The translations under genes were made by a program, and so were the position numbers. Below, in pieces: positions 1 through 11,620 of a stretch of 64,000 nt of DNA. Numbering within the stretch: position 1 is the first letter of the stretch; every line of letters starts with the position of its first letter. Where the stretch lies: positions 2,480,001 through 2,544,000 of the forward strand of contig CM073198.1 of assembly GCA_037042915.1 (NCBI GenBank). Direction: 5' to 3'. The stretch is from Auricularia sp. M13. Its lineage: Eukaryota; Basidiomycota; Agaricomycetes; Auriculariales; Auriculariaceae. The notes under the pieces are model-generated. The model was given only the letters and a program-made list of their open reading frames with translations. It did no database searches and was not told the origin of the DNA.

Positions 1-1365
1 CCGCCCGAGTACTCGCCGCTGATGCCGCCGCGCTCGCCCGCGGCCGTGCCCTCGCCCCGCGTGTACAGCGCGCACACACAGCGCAGCCGCCGTCGCGCAG
101 CGTTCCTGCAGTCTCAGCCGTTCTGGCTCGCGCTCTACTTTGTCTTCAATCTATCGCTCACGCTCTACAACAAGGCAAGTCCTTGCAATCGCTGTCGACT
201 GCGCGCGGGGCCGCTGACGGATTGATGTCTTACCCAGGGCGTGCTCGTCCGCTTCCCGTTCCCGTGGACGCTCACCGCGCTGCATGCATTCTGCGGCTCA
301 GTAGGCGGATATCTGCTGCTCGAGCAGGGCTACTATGTGCGTGTCTCCAACTCGTCGCGCTCGCCGACCCTGTCTGACACGCGCTATGCCACGCCGCGTT
401 CCAGGTCCCTGCACGCACAACACGCCGCGATAACTGGACGTTGCTCTGCTTCAGCGTGCTCTATACCGTCAACATTGCCATATCCAATGTCTCGCTCCAG
501 CTCGTCACCGTCCCAGTGCGTGTTCATTCATCCAGTCGCCCCCTTGTTTCGTTGACGCCCAATCCGTTCTAGTTCCACCAAGTTGTCCGTGCCTCCACGC
601 CGCTGTTTACCATCGCCATATCTGTTCTCCTGACCGGCACCCGATTGAACGGCCAGAAACTGCTCACGCTTCTGCCCGTTATCGCAGGCGTCGGCTTTGC
701 GTGCGTCTCCTGTCCGGCGTGTCGACGCCAGATTGACTTTCGCATCTGACCCTGATGTGCAGGACATACGGGGATTATTACTTCACCTCCTGGGGCCTCT
801 TCCTGACGTTGCTCGGCACTTTTCTCGCGTCGCTCAAAACCGTCGTGACAAGTATGCTCCAGACGCCCGGCGCGGGATCGAAAGGGCTTAAGCTCCATCC
901 CTTGGACTTGCTTCACCGCATGTCCCCACTGGCGTTCATACAATGTGTGCTGTTTGGCTGGTACACAGGAGAGCTGGAGCGTGTTCGCCGTTTTGGCGCG
1001 CTCGAGATGACGCCTGGAAAGGCGCTTGCGCTGCTCGTCAACGGCATTATTGCCTTTGGACTGAACGTTGTCAGCTTTACCGCGAACAAGAAGTCGGGGC
1101 CCTTGACGATGACAGTGGCTGGTGCGTGCGGCCGCATGGTTTTCCCTCGCTGACTGGCCTGACTGATATTCCTGTGGAAACAGCAAACGTCAAGCAGGTC
1201 CTGACGATCCTCCTTGCCGTGATGATCTTCAACCTGCACATCTCTCCGATAAATGGGGTCGGCATTCTGTTCACCGTCGCAGGCGGTGCTTGGTACGCCG
1301 CGATCGAGTATGCCGAGCAGACGAAGCGCTCGTCGCTTGCCACAACGTCACGAAGACTGGCATGA
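1..1365 (+). CDS. Triose-phosphate transporter family (SLC35/TPT) protein, 5'-truncated by window edge
   Basis: A multi-pass drug/metabolite-superfamily transporter, probably moving a sugar-phosphate or nucleotide-sugar across a Golgi/ER membrane; the substrate cannot be told from sequence. The visible exons give the family hallmarks in order: FWLALYFVFNLSLTLYNK, then GVLVRFPFPWTLTALHAF, then NVSLQLVTVP, FHQVVRASTPLFT, and a C-terminal part with VVSFTANKKSGPLTMTVAG followed by ANVKQVLTILLAVMIF. At least six exons are needed. The intron at 175-237 uses a GC donor (AAG|gcaagt ... cccag). Introns also lie near 336-402, 517-572, 701-761 and 1121-1183. The start codon lies upstream of the window. 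The stop is at 1363-1365 after a short basic tail. Family assignment is firm; the specific transporter is not. Confidence 0.9.
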
Positions 1366-1869
1366 GCCCCGTTCTCGGGCGCCCGTCTTGTCATCGCATT
1401 GGCTCTCCGTCCCACACGCACCCTGCATTTTTTGGCATTTACATAGAACTCAGTCAATCCGTCCGTCTCGCTCCGCTACATCCCGCTCTCGCGTTGTTTT
1501 TTGAGGCAAACCGTAGTTTATATCCTAGCTCCTGCCTAGCTCTTGTGCACTAGCATTTATTTCGTTCTCCCTTTTGTCTACACTCTGCTCCCCTCCTTCC
1601 ATTCCTATTTGCCCACGTTCTTTTTTCTTCTGCGCTCCCTCCCCCCTTTCGTCAGCTATCCCTCCTTCGGTGAGACTATGCGCTGCGGGTCCCGCTCTCG
1701 TCTTGTACACTGTAACCATACTACTAGATTGGTGGTAGCTCTTGGGTGCACTCGGACCGATGGCAAGGCAATTTCCACGAGGCACGTGAGTGTCGCGAAT
1801 GTAAACTCCGATCTGGCTCCTCTTAACCTTCAACCCGAACATACGTGATATCAAGTCACAGCAGCAGCC
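1366..1869. other. Intergenic: transporter 3' region and NUF2 promoter
   Basis: No convincing coding sequence. There is a strongly pyrimidine-rich stretch at about 1560-1660, followed by the 200 bp immediately upstream of the NUF2 start. I see no TATA box. Confidence 0.5.
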
Positions 1870-3623
1870 ATGTCTGCGTATTCATTCCCGACCATGTCGA
1901 GTACTGCGCTCGTAGAGAGCATATCGCAGGTTTGGGAGGTCGACCTAGACGTACAGGTGATATCACAACCATCGTCGAATCTCGTGATCACGCTGTACTG
2001 GCGCGCGATTGAGTACCTTACTGGCGTCAGGCCCGACGATGTCGAGAAGGCACAGGCGCTGGTCATAGCTAGCAGCAATGACATTGTGGTGCGCTTGGCC
2101 TTAACCCGCGTCTGTGGCCCTGGATGGCTGGCTGAACCGCAATGCAGGACTTTTGCGCGGAGGCGCTCGCGCAAAACATGCTGTTCTATCATCTGTGCGT
2201 CGCATTTTTTGTGTTGTTATTCCGTCTTGACGACTGTACAGCCAGCGCGTGTGCAAAATCGCCAAGTTCGACGGTGTGCGCTTGAGCGACATCTACGACC
2301 CGCACCCAGACCGGACGATCAAGATCCTCAGCGCGCTCATGAACGTATGTCAGTTCATGATTGAGCGCAATGAGCTCTTTGCGCGCCTGCGCAAAGAGAG
2401 CGACCAGGCGTTTGAGGAGCATGAGCAGCTGTCTAAGCAGGTCGCCGCGATGAAGAATAAGCTTGATGCTATCAAGTGCGTTCGCCCTGCCCATTGTCAT
2501 CAGTGGTCTGACATGACGTAGGCTCGAGCGTAAGAAAGAGGAGCCCGTAATTCGCGAGCTTGAGCGTGCTGCCGCCGCGCTCAAGGAGGAGCTGGAGATC
2601 GTCGCAAAGGACCAGGCGCTCGCATGCCATGAATCTCTGGCTGTGAAGGAGGAGCGCAATAATCTGCGCGATAAACTGGTGCGCTCGCTCGCGCTCGTGT
2701 GTGTGTAGTTCGGGGACTTATATAGCCTTGCAGGAAAGTCTCGCCAACGAGCGGCAGGTCGCGTTCGACACGAACGTCGAGATCAAAAGCCGCATTGTGG
2801 AGGAACCTGAGCGCATGAAATACATGATCACGGAGATGAAGCGTCAGGTTGAGCAGTATCGACAGCAGGTCTCCAACAACGAAGCCAAGGCGCGCGACCT
2901 GCGTTTCAAGGCCGACCGCTCCCTCGTCTACGTAGAGGTATGGGTTTTTGCAGCATTGCAGCATCATGATTCAATAACACTCATGACTGTGCATTTCTAG
3001 GATATAAATGCTGCGACGCAACTACTTAAGAAGGTCGATGAACAGCAGACGGCATTGCGGAATGCCACGCGCAAGTTCAGCGAACTTAAAGCTGAGTACG
3101 ACCAAAGAAGAATCGAACAGAGCGAACTGGAAGAGAAGAATGCTGTAAGCGCCATATTACTTGCGGCCGGCATCCCGCTCATATACGATCGTGCAGCGCA
3201 CTTTGAAGAAGCTCGAGAACGCGCAGGCGCGACTGAAGGATGCAACAGAGACGGCGCACCGTAAGCGCGAGTCATCCGAGAAGGCTATTGCACGGTTGCG
3301 CGCCGAGTACGAGCAGATGAAGTCCGAGCGGAAGGACAACGACGCAGACGTAGAGGAGACGAAGAAGCAGATTGAGGAAATCGAGCGGCAGGTGGGTATA
3401 GCTTGCCTGACTACTTGTCGACAATCTAACAATGCGGGTAGATGCACACGCATTTACGAGAGAATGAGGCACAGCTGAACGAGATGCTGCAAGAGTACTG
3501 GCGATTGCGGCACCAAGTCGGTGAGTTGGTTTTCTGCGTTTGTTGATGCGAATATTCATGTATTTTCTAGCGGTCTACATGGAGATGCTGGGAACTCAGA
3601 TGGGTTTCCAATTAGACATCTAA
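1870..3623 (+). CDS. NUF2: Kinetochore protein Nuf2 (Ndc80 complex subunit)
   Basis: Nuf2 pairs with Ndc80 in the outer-kinetochore complex that binds spindle microtubules. The first exon opens MSAYSFPTMSSTALVESISQ, matching the start of the Nuf2 calponin-homology head. Further exons contribute DFCAEALAQNMLFYH and CKIAKFDGVRLSDIYDPHPDRT, which closes the head domain. The remainder is almost pure coiled coil (LERKKEEPVIREL, RLRAEYEQMKSER, EIERQ). The last two exons encode LNEMLQEYWRLRHQV and a tail ending MGFQLDI, stop 3621-3623. About seven short introns separate the exons (for example those starting at about 2088, 2190, 2478, 2937 and 3145). Predicted length is about 450 residues, the usual size for the family. 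All joins keep frame, so the gene looks intact. Confidence 0.9.
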
Positions 3624-3761
3624 TTACCACACACGGCGCGGCTTCTGATTTTGCGTTCGCTTTCTTTCATACCACTTTTGTACCAAGTATCCTCTGTCAT
3701 TGCACACTGTGTATTCAGTGATGTAGTCGTGCTATCTCGTGCTATCCATGGTTTTATTGCC

Positions 3762-5858
3762 TCAATGTTGCTCCTTGCCGACCTTGCGGATAACCTCGGC
3801 GCAGGCTGCAACCTCGTCCGCGGACTCCTCTTCAATCCAAACGCCACTGTCTGTCGTCGTCCCAGCAGGATCCTCTTGAAGCACGATGCGCTGCGTTGAC
3901 TTTGTGGATGGCCAGCTTGGCGACCGCGCGAGTTTGTGCGTGTTCGGGTTGAGCGAGCGGACGAAAGAGAGCCAATACGCGATGAGCTGGGCCAAGCGTC
4001 AAGAGGCACGTAGAGCATCGCAATAGCAGCAGACCGCATTACCTCTTCGCTGAATGCAGTCTCGACGGCATTGAGTTTCGTAAAAGTAGTCGTTCCGTTG
4101 TTACTAGTTTGCAACATGAGCGTTTTACCAAAATCGTATTCTATGGAAGCGTACCCGGTGTTGGTTCCTGGGTGTCCCTTCAGCATAGTTTGACCGGTAC
4201 ATGTTCCCTCCTACGTACCTTGGAACATCATCCAATTTTCAGCAGAGTGGCCGACGTTCGTCGGCTGGTTTTGTGTCGGATTGGCTTGGTTGTAGCGGTA
4301 CACAAATACGGGACGGTGACTGCTAATGCCCTTCACAAAAATGTCCCGCTGCACCATTCGCGTGAGCCATCGTTCAATGATTGCATTGATGGTGTGCATA
4401 CCGCACATCGCACAGAGCTGAGTCCCGTGACTGTTTGCACAACAAATGCGTTAGATGCGTTGACCTGAGATGCAAAGGTGGCCGTCGTGAGATCCTGCAC
4501 GTCCTCGTCCGTGATCTGCGGGTAGAACTTCTGAAGACCGGCCCCGACGGTATTCCCTCCCGCAAGCGTCTCGTTTGTTGTTGCACTATATCACACAATC
4601 AGATGCAACCATTGCACAGGCCATGGCGTGCTTACCCCACGAGTACAGGCACCTTAGTGAACTTTCCTTTGAGAATGAGGTTTGAAGGGATGTCCGGAAT
4701 CACTGTGCCATCCACCACCGGGTTCCAGAGCATGTACGGGGTGCTGTATGAGGCATAGGCGTCCTGGGCGACCGCGAGGGAGGAGACGGAAGCCTTACGC
4801 AGGCACGCCATCTGGTGGGCGACGCCACCGTCAGGGCAGCCTGCACGCCGGGCGAACTCGTCGAATTGCGCCTGAAATAGAATGAATGCTATTCGCGTGC
4901 TGTACGATAAAACTGAGCAAGCTACATACCCGCTTTTGCTCCGGAGTAGCGACCGTGTGTCTGTAGACGCTCTGCGCGATGACACCCCGGAACAGAGGGC
5001 CGCCTTCACTAGCCACCAGATGCAGCTCAACGGAGCTGCCGCCTAGGTTGCGTTAAAGCAGTGAGGATCCGAGAACTCACGCCGAGCGGCACTTCCGCAC
5101 CTGCACTCTGGCCATTAATTGTGACGCGCGACGGGTCGCCGCCGAAGGCACGAATGTTCTTCTGGACCCAGCGGAGAGCCTCAATCTGGTCCAAGAACCC
5201 AACATTCAGATTACCTATGGCAGGATTGGACAGCTCCGGCGCAGCAAGAAATCCAAATGCTGCGAGGCGGTAGTAAACCGACACGATTACGACGTTTGGT
5301 TCCTGCTTCACCCAGTGGCTGAAGGGCCAGTTCGGCGGGTTCCCGTACACATAGCCTGGAGGACAAGTCAACTACGGTCCACAAGTAGCCAAATGAGAAG
5401 GCGGAACCTCCTCCGTGAATATAAGTGAGCACGGGCACTGTCATAAGCCTAAGGTCAGCCACCCAACAAGTGCCTAAGGGTAACGCACAGTTGCTGCGAG
5501 CTGTAGCATTGGCAGGAACGTAGATGTTCACTTTCAAGCAGTCTTCACTGCCAATGCCTCCGGCGTCCCCGTGACCTGTAGTTCCTTGGATGCAAGGTAA
5601 TGGTGGGGACGTTGCGTCGACTACTTTCGGAGGTGAGAATATTGAGTCGGGGCGCAAAGCCCGCGGCGCTCGCCAACGCAGGTCACCAAGAGGGGCTTGT
5701 GCGTATGGAACGCCATAGTAGACGACCACATTCGGCGTCGTGGTATTGCCCCGGTAAATCGTGCGACCAAGTTGAATTGTGCCAGGGCTCGCACACACGG
5801 AGCCTGGCACGACATATAGCCATGCAAGTGCAGCTGCCACTAGGCTTAGAGAGACCAT
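3762..5858 (-). CDS. Secreted type-B carboxylesterase/lipase
   Basis: An alpha/beta-hydrolase of the carboxylesterase type-B (COesterase) family, likely hydrolysing esters outside the cell. The chosen start (5856-5858 on the plus strand, read in reverse) opens a signal peptide, MVSLSLVAAALAWLYVV...ASP; an upstream in-frame ATG would bury it. The next motifs are VVVYYGVPYAQAPLGDLRW, EDCLKVNIYVP (the EDCL signature) and an oxyanion-hole HGGG. The nucleophile elbow is GQSAG rather than the usual GESAG, preceded by GGDPSRVTI. Later exons carry TPYMLWNPVVDG, the substrate-cleft segment, and GHSAENWMMF, which holds the probable catalytic histidine. The C-terminus (LIAYWLSFVRSLNPNTHK) is typical. 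At least seven introns are required. The natural substrate is unknown. Confidence 0.88.
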
Positions 5859-6294
5859 GGCTGCCGACGTGAAGCAAGAGCTGGAAACTGGTGGTGTGCG
5901 CAGCGAAGGCTGCTGTTGACTGACGACATCATGGTGGCTTTTATCAGATTCTGCGATTCCCAGAGACGTCAGTTGCACTGATGGCATGTGAGCTCGGGGT
6001 GAGCTGGCGAAGCAAGGTATATTGTATCCCGGGACGCGCGGTGATCAGGTGTTCTGCTGGCATAAATTTGCCGCAATTCTGGTGCAGACAGGCAGGGACA
6101 CGGGCAGGCGACGGTCCGCAGTGGCGGTGGCGGCGGGAGAACAGCAGCCTGGAAGTAGGTATGGGCAACTTCTCGATCGTCACTGGTCAACACGGCGACG
6201 CATGTAGAAAAACACCAAGTCGCAAGTTCGATGTGAGAACTCCGACTGGTGCCGAGTTGATATCATATATAACCTTTGCGGAGCCTTCGTTAAC
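5859..6294. other. Intergenic: carboxylesterase promoter region
   Basis: No gene found. This is the upstream region of the minus-strand esterase. The AT-rich stretch around 6260-6275 sits just 5' of the tRNA. Confidence 0.4.
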
Positions 6295-6391
6295 GGCCCA
6301 ATGGTCTAGTCGTATGATTCTCGCTTTGGGTACTAGTCTGTGAGGACTAGGAAAATGCGAGAGGTCGTGGGTTCAATTCCCGCTTGGGCCC
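6295..6391 (+). tRNA. tRNA-Pro (anticodon TGG) with a 25-nt intron
   Basis: A full cloverleaf can be folded. The acceptor stem is GGCCCAA (6295-6301) with TTGGGCC (6384-6390) and discriminator C6391. The anticodon stem CTCGC pairs with GCGAG, and the loop holds TGG at 6327-6329. The T-arm is GTGGG-TTCAATT-CCCGC. Between the anticodon loop and the 3' stem lie 25 extra bases (6331-6355), one base after the anticodon. This is the canonical place for a nuclear tRNA intron removed by the tRNA splicing endonuclease. Without it the tRNA is 72 nt before CCA addition. A T-run at 6392-6395 is a Pol III terminator. Confidence 0.93.
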
Positions 6392-6395
6392 TTTT
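6392..6395 (+). terminator. Pol III T-run terminator of tRNA-Pro
   Basis: TTTT directly after the discriminator base. RNA polymerase III stops at short T runs. Confidence 0.7.
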
Positions 6396-6757
6396 GCTCC
6401 TTCATGAACGAGTATTAGGCCTGCATGCCGATGGAGTGGCTGCAGTCAGTCGCCGCGGCCCCGCGGCAGTAGTATGCGCAGAATTATTGGCAATCATTTT
6501 ATCACGAAAGAGAGCATCATACTCTTTCAAGAGAATATCGTTGTGACGAGACTGATGACGCTTACTGTACCGGCGAGGAGGCGAGGAAACAAATCAGTAT
6601 CCTCAAACTCTTCGATAATTCAACATGCAAGTTCCAGCAATTAGACTACATGATAGCACAGTTCGTCTATACGGACTGGTTGTAAGGGAAGGCAGAGCAA
6701 AGCGGTAACAGCGGATTGGCAATTCCAAGTTCAATGAAAGCAAGCGGTGTATCATCT
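6396..6757. other. Intergenic between tRNA-Pro and the SNF5 3' end
   Basis: I see no gene in these 362 bases. They probably include the SNF5 3' UTR. Confidence 0.4.
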
Positions 6758-9700
6758 TCAAGACGCAGAGGGAGGGGGGACACCAGTGACACGCGCGGCG
6801 ACCTTTTGACGATGCAGCCGGTTGCGTAGGTGAACTTCGAAGTTGTCTAGGGACTGTGCCGGCCCGGGTTTATATAACTAACACAGCGTGTAAGCAAAGC
6901 TACTGGCCTCTGGAACCCACCCTTGCTTACCTTGCCTGGGCAATCGAAACACTTGACGCGCCAGATTTCGTCGTCCGGATTTTGCTCGCTCAGCATGCGC
7001 GGGCGTTGTATAACATCAAAACGGTCGTCTGGATACTTGTCCTGCATTCCCTTGAGTGCGATCATCAACCAGTCCGGGCGCTGAAGACAGAATTGTGAGA
7101 AGACGGCGCATGATATATCAGCATGAGCGCTCACAGCCATGGTAGGAGAAAGTCCGGGAGGAGATCCATCAACGGCATATGACTGAGTATGGCCCTGGTT
7201 TGCACCATTGTCACCTCCAGCATTGGACGGAAGAGAGACCGGAATGGGAGGGGGCGCCGGTGGCAGCGGTGGAGATGCGGCGCGCGGAGCCTCTGCAACG
7301 GAGGCGCGCGAGTGCGGCGCATTGCCGTTGATGCGCGCCTTCTTGGATAACGGGAGCTCAACACTCTGCTGGCTCATGCTCGACATCGTGGACTGAGGAG
7401 AAGAGGGCATATCGGGCGGCTGGTGATAAGCAGTATCGCGAGAGGGCGTCAAGTCCGTACGAATGTTGGCAAGACCGCGGGAACGTTTTCCCTTCTTTGA
7501 CATTTCGCGGAGCTGTCGCTCGTGCCACGCACGGTCCGTTGAATACTGCACAGGACGAGGCTTGCGATGTTGATGCCAATATTTGCCTATTTATATGTAA
7601 GCCCGATGGAAATAAAGGCCTATCCTTGCATCCACTCACCACATGGGCCGCACTGGGATTTGAGACCATTGGGTCCTTTGCGTCGTCCGACTGCCACGCC
7701 ATCCGGGGCGCCGCAATTGGAGCAATGCCAGACCCCGTCGATCATGTTCTTGTGCTGCCCCTCTGCGACGACCTCGTCCTTGGGACGATGGAAAGCCGTC
7801 AGACGGGTTGACCCTGCTGAATCCGGTGGTCGCGCAGAACGGTCCGTGACGACGAGGGCAGTGGACTCCGTCTTGGTTAACGCTGCCCGCGGGTTCTCGA
7901 TCGGGTTGGGAATGGGCGGAGGCTTGTAGAGCCCGCGAGTTCGCGTAGGCTTGGGCGGCTGGGCGGCCTTCTCTGGGAGGTTGACCGGTGCACTGTAAGC
8001 ACGCCCGCCCTCGTTCTCGGATGCGACCATGACGGCAATGGTCGCCGAAGCCGCAGCAGCAGCCGCTCGTTTCGATGATGTCGGAGCTGTGACGCCGCCA
8101 GACGAGAGCGATGGATCCATGTCGGGGAACCCAATGGCAGGCGTGCGATGGGTTCTGACCGGATCCCTGTCCGGCAGCGCAATGCCACGCTTTCCCTTGG
8201 TCTGCCGCCGTTTGCGCTTCAGTTCTTTCTCGCGCTCTTTCTCCGTGCGCTCGATCTCGCCGTCGCTCAAGTAGTCGATGATGGGCGTAAAGGTCGCAGT
8301 CTGCTCGTAGGAGCGGGCGGCGATGTCAACTGCTGGCAAGAACGTTTGCTTGACCTCTTCCTCCAAGATTGGCGTGCCGTCCATAGGATGACCAACAACG
8401 AACAGCGACTTCATGTGTACTTGCGTCTGCTCGCGGATGCAGTGCGCAACTGCAGTTCTGCAGAAATCATCAACAACGGCCTTTCGAAGGGTTCCGCAGA
8501 TGACTCACTTGAACTCGCCGCCCAGGCCAAGATCGCTGCAGTACACTTCGGCAAAGTGTTCCGGCGAGTTGAGCGGATTCACAATGTCCCATTCGAATTG
8601 ATCTTTGAGATTCATCGATCCAACCAAGATATCAATCTGAGGATGCAGGCATGTCAGCAAACCGGGGCTGGAATCAGAGGATCAGGGGGCCAAAGGAACT
8701 AACGTTTACGACAATGCGCAAATCTTCCACAGGCTCCTGCGGTTGCGCTGCCTCCTTGGAATCCACGATATCATCTTCGTCCTCGCCTAGTGGCAGTGTT
8801 GTGCCCCTCGGCCTCGCGAGCGCCTTGACGCTTTCGGCCGCCGGGTCGAGTTCGCTCTTCTTGCCGATACGAACCTTGCCGCGGTCCGTGCGCAGCCGCT
8901 TGCGCCACTTTTCCCACCACTGCACGTCCGCTTCGGACAGCTTCCCACGCTGGAAGGCATCGGGGTGGCTGTCGTCCGTGGGTTCGAGCGGCGCGATGTG
9001 GTGGGCGCGGAAGTCCGCGAGCTGGTCGTTAATCATCTTGACGATGGTCGGCGCGTGCTGATGGTGCGGGAGCGAAAAGTCATCGCAAACGGATTGTGCG
9101 AAAATCTCGGGAGTCACAATCGGATCTGCAAAGGGGGGCGTTGCGCGTCAGGACTCAGGAGCATAATAGAGTGGAAATCACGAGCGGAACGCACCGTTTG
9201 CGTTCCAAACAAACGTTTCGCGGAACCTATGCGATTCGACATCGAACTCGAGTCGAATGGGGACTAGCAGCTCCTGCCGCTTGGCGTCCGCAGGTGCAAG
9301 CGTGCGCGGGCTGCATCAAGATTATCAGACAAATGCGTTGGAAACGCGCTTCCCGAACGTACAGATACAGGCGACTTTTACGCCAGAGCCTTAACTTGCG
9401 TTCGCGGTCCAGTCTCTTATCAGCGGGGAAGAGGAGGGAAAGCTTTTCCTTCGGCTTCCGTCGCAACCGGGGGTCTTCAAGATTATCCTCTTCATACCAA
9501 TACGCCGGGCGCGTGGCGACTCCGCGGAGTTCCGTGCGCATGCGATCCTTCATGGAACGCAGCTCCTTGCCATACTCTGTGTCCTTCGCGATCCATTCTT
9601 TCATATTGGCCATGTCCTCCTCGGTGAGCGGAGGAATCGTCGTGCCAGAGCCCGCAAGCGCCACTCTCGTGACCTTGGTTACGTCCGGGTTTGCATTGCC

Positions 9701-10755
9701 AGGAAGCGACGGCTTGCTGCCGCTGGCGATGCCCATGAAGGACGAGCCCGCGCGCGACGGGGCACGGAGTCCGTTCATCGACGTTGGAGGGCGGCGGTGT
9801 GCAAGAGGACTTGTACTCGGGCCTGGCGTGGCGAACGACGGCCCTGGCCCACCCATGCCAGAACCACCGGCAGCAGGAGGCGGGCCCATCATGGCGGGCG
9901 TGCTGGGAATATGGGACGCAGCCGTGGGCGGGCGGACGGGCGAGTCCATGGCGGTGAACTGCATGGCCGGGTCAACCTTCATATCCTGCATTGGCGTTGC
10001 CGTTGATGGCGGGGGCGGCGAGCCATAGTAGCCCGGACCTGGAGTGCCCAGCTCGCTGGCCTTGCGCTTCGCGCCGCGCATCAAAGGGGACTCGGGCACG
10101 CCAGTGACGCTAGGAGAGAGTGGGCGCGGCTGAATCTGACTCGAGGGACCCGCGGTAGGAGGCCTAGAAATCTGCGGCGTGCCAGGCATCGCAAACTGCT
10201 GTTGCTGCTGCTGCTGTTGGTGCGGCGTATCGGGGCGCCCCATGCCTTGGTTCATGAATGGCGACGCCTGCTGCTGCCCTTGCTGGTAGCCCGCGGCGCC
10301 CTGCATTTGCGAGAAGCCGTTCGACATGGGCGGGGTGGGGCTGCCAAAGTTCTGCTGGGCCGTATGAGGACGCGGGGGAGGCATCGCGGCGGCATTCTGC
10401 TGCTGTTGTTGCTGGTGCAAGAGCGCCGCACGGGCGTCAAAGGAGGGCTGCTGGGCCTGTTGACCCTGCTGACCCTGCTGAGGATAGCCGCCATTTGCAG
10501 CGTTTCTGCTCATTGCGAGCTTCATTTGCGCCATCTGCTGGTACTGGGCAGGGTTGAGTCCGTTGAGTCCCATCTGCTGGAGCGCGGCGGGATTAACGCC
10601 GGCGGAGGCTCCGTTGAGCTGCTGCTGGCCGGGGAAGCCTGCGGAAGGAGAGAACTTTTGCTGGGCACCGAGACCGTTGAACTGCATGTGCTGTTGGTTC
10701 AGGGCCGGGTTTTGTTGTTGCTGTTGTTGCTGGAACTGTTGTTGCTGCTGCTGCT

Positions 10756-10786
<31 letters not shown>

Positions 10787-10849
10787 TTGGTAGGGCAGCG
10801 AGTTCTGTGCAAACTGCTGCATGTGTATGGGGAATTGGGAGTTGGCCAT
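6758..10849 (-). CDS. SNF5: SNF5/SMARCB1-type core subunit of a SWI/SNF-RSC chromatin remodeller
   Basis: A nuclear scaffold subunit that anchors the remodeller to the nucleosome acidic patch. The N-terminus (MANSQFPIHMQQFAQ) runs into a long polyglutamine and Gln/Met/Pro-rich region. The SNF5 domain follows: LVPIRLEFDVES with FVWNAND, then LRIVVNIDILVGSMNLKDQ and FEWDIVNPLNSPEHFAEVYC. Downstream are the KRKRRQTKGKRG basic stretch and a GATA-like zinc finger, CSNCGAP...RRKGPNGLKSQCGPC. The last part contains DWLMIALKGMQDKYPDDRFDV and CFDCPGK. By splicing it continues as LYKPGPAQSLDNFEVHLRNR to a stop at 6758-6760; the open frame that simply reads on to 6847 would lose this conserved tail. Several introns are present. 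An upstream non-coding exon is possible. Confidence 0.9.
10712..10789 (-). repeat. CAG/CAA trinucleotide tract (polyglutamine of SNF5)
   Basis: A near-continuous run of CAG and CAA codons interrupted by one Phe codon. On the minus strand it encodes two Gln blocks of roughly 19 and 7 residues near the SNF5 N-terminus. CAG/CAA mixing suggests selection for the amino acid rather than pure slippage. Confidence 0.9.
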
Positions 10850-11620
10850 CGTGGCGCGGCGTTCGCGCGATGGCGGAGGTCGGTTCGGGGATGGAGGCTG
10901 TCGGCAGTCCCCGGGTCAAGCTGTGCGGAGGGGGCGGCGGCAGACGGTGAGCACTGGCGCGGGAAGGCGCGGGCGGACGGGCGGCATACATTGGGAGGGG
11001 GCACACGCGGGACTGCTGGGTCGGCGTCGGGATTGGAGCCGATGGGACACGCGACGGCTGGGGGGCCCGGAGGCATGTCAGCCTAGGTTCAGCACGAAGC
11101 ACGGCCAAGCGTGGGCGCGGGGACAAGCGCGGGAAGGGAACGGGGGCCAGGAAAGGAGCCAAGGCGCATGCACGCCCGCTCACGGCGCTAACGGGCCCAG
11201 AGCGCGAACTGCACGGGCGGTGCGGCGGAGGGCCCGCGTGATGGCAGCAACAGCACACGCCAGCCACAGGCACACGCCCCGTCGCCCGATGGCCCGTATC
11301 GGGACGGGCAAGGGAAGGCCCGGGAGCTGTGCGCGCTGGCGGCGGCGGGGCGCTCGCTGCGGGCGACGGCGGCGGCGGCGGCAGCGGGGGACGGCAGGGC
11401 GGGATACTCACCGGATAAACACGCAGGACGGGCTGGGCGGGATAGTAATCGCAGGGACTACGGGACGGCAGCGTAGATCACGAGCCAGTCCTTGCGTCTC
11501 CAAAAACAAGGGAAGTGGAAACCACTTGAGAGCGTGTCACGCGTGACAAACACCCGGAACCGCATGTTCTATTCGGACTCGGGACTCGGTTTACAACTCA
11601 AGTACACTAAAGAACTCTCT
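10850..11620. other. GC-rich leader region upstream of SNF5
   Basis: Long stop-free frames occur here on both strands (for example minus 10593-11411) only because the DNA is very GC-rich. They are proline/arginine low-complexity and match no family I recognise. The region most likely holds the SNF5 promoter and 5' UTR plus the short QCR8 3' UTR. Confidence 0.5.

Noticed and set aside
10202-11086. 294-residue open frame on the plus strand, Leu-rich
   Set aside because: It is the antisense shadow of the CAG/CAA tract and Gln-rich SNF5 N-terminus.
10593-11411. 272-residue Pro-rich frame on the minus strand upstream of SNF5
   Set aside because: Overlaps SNF5 in another frame, low complexity, explained by very GC-rich DNA with few stop triplets.
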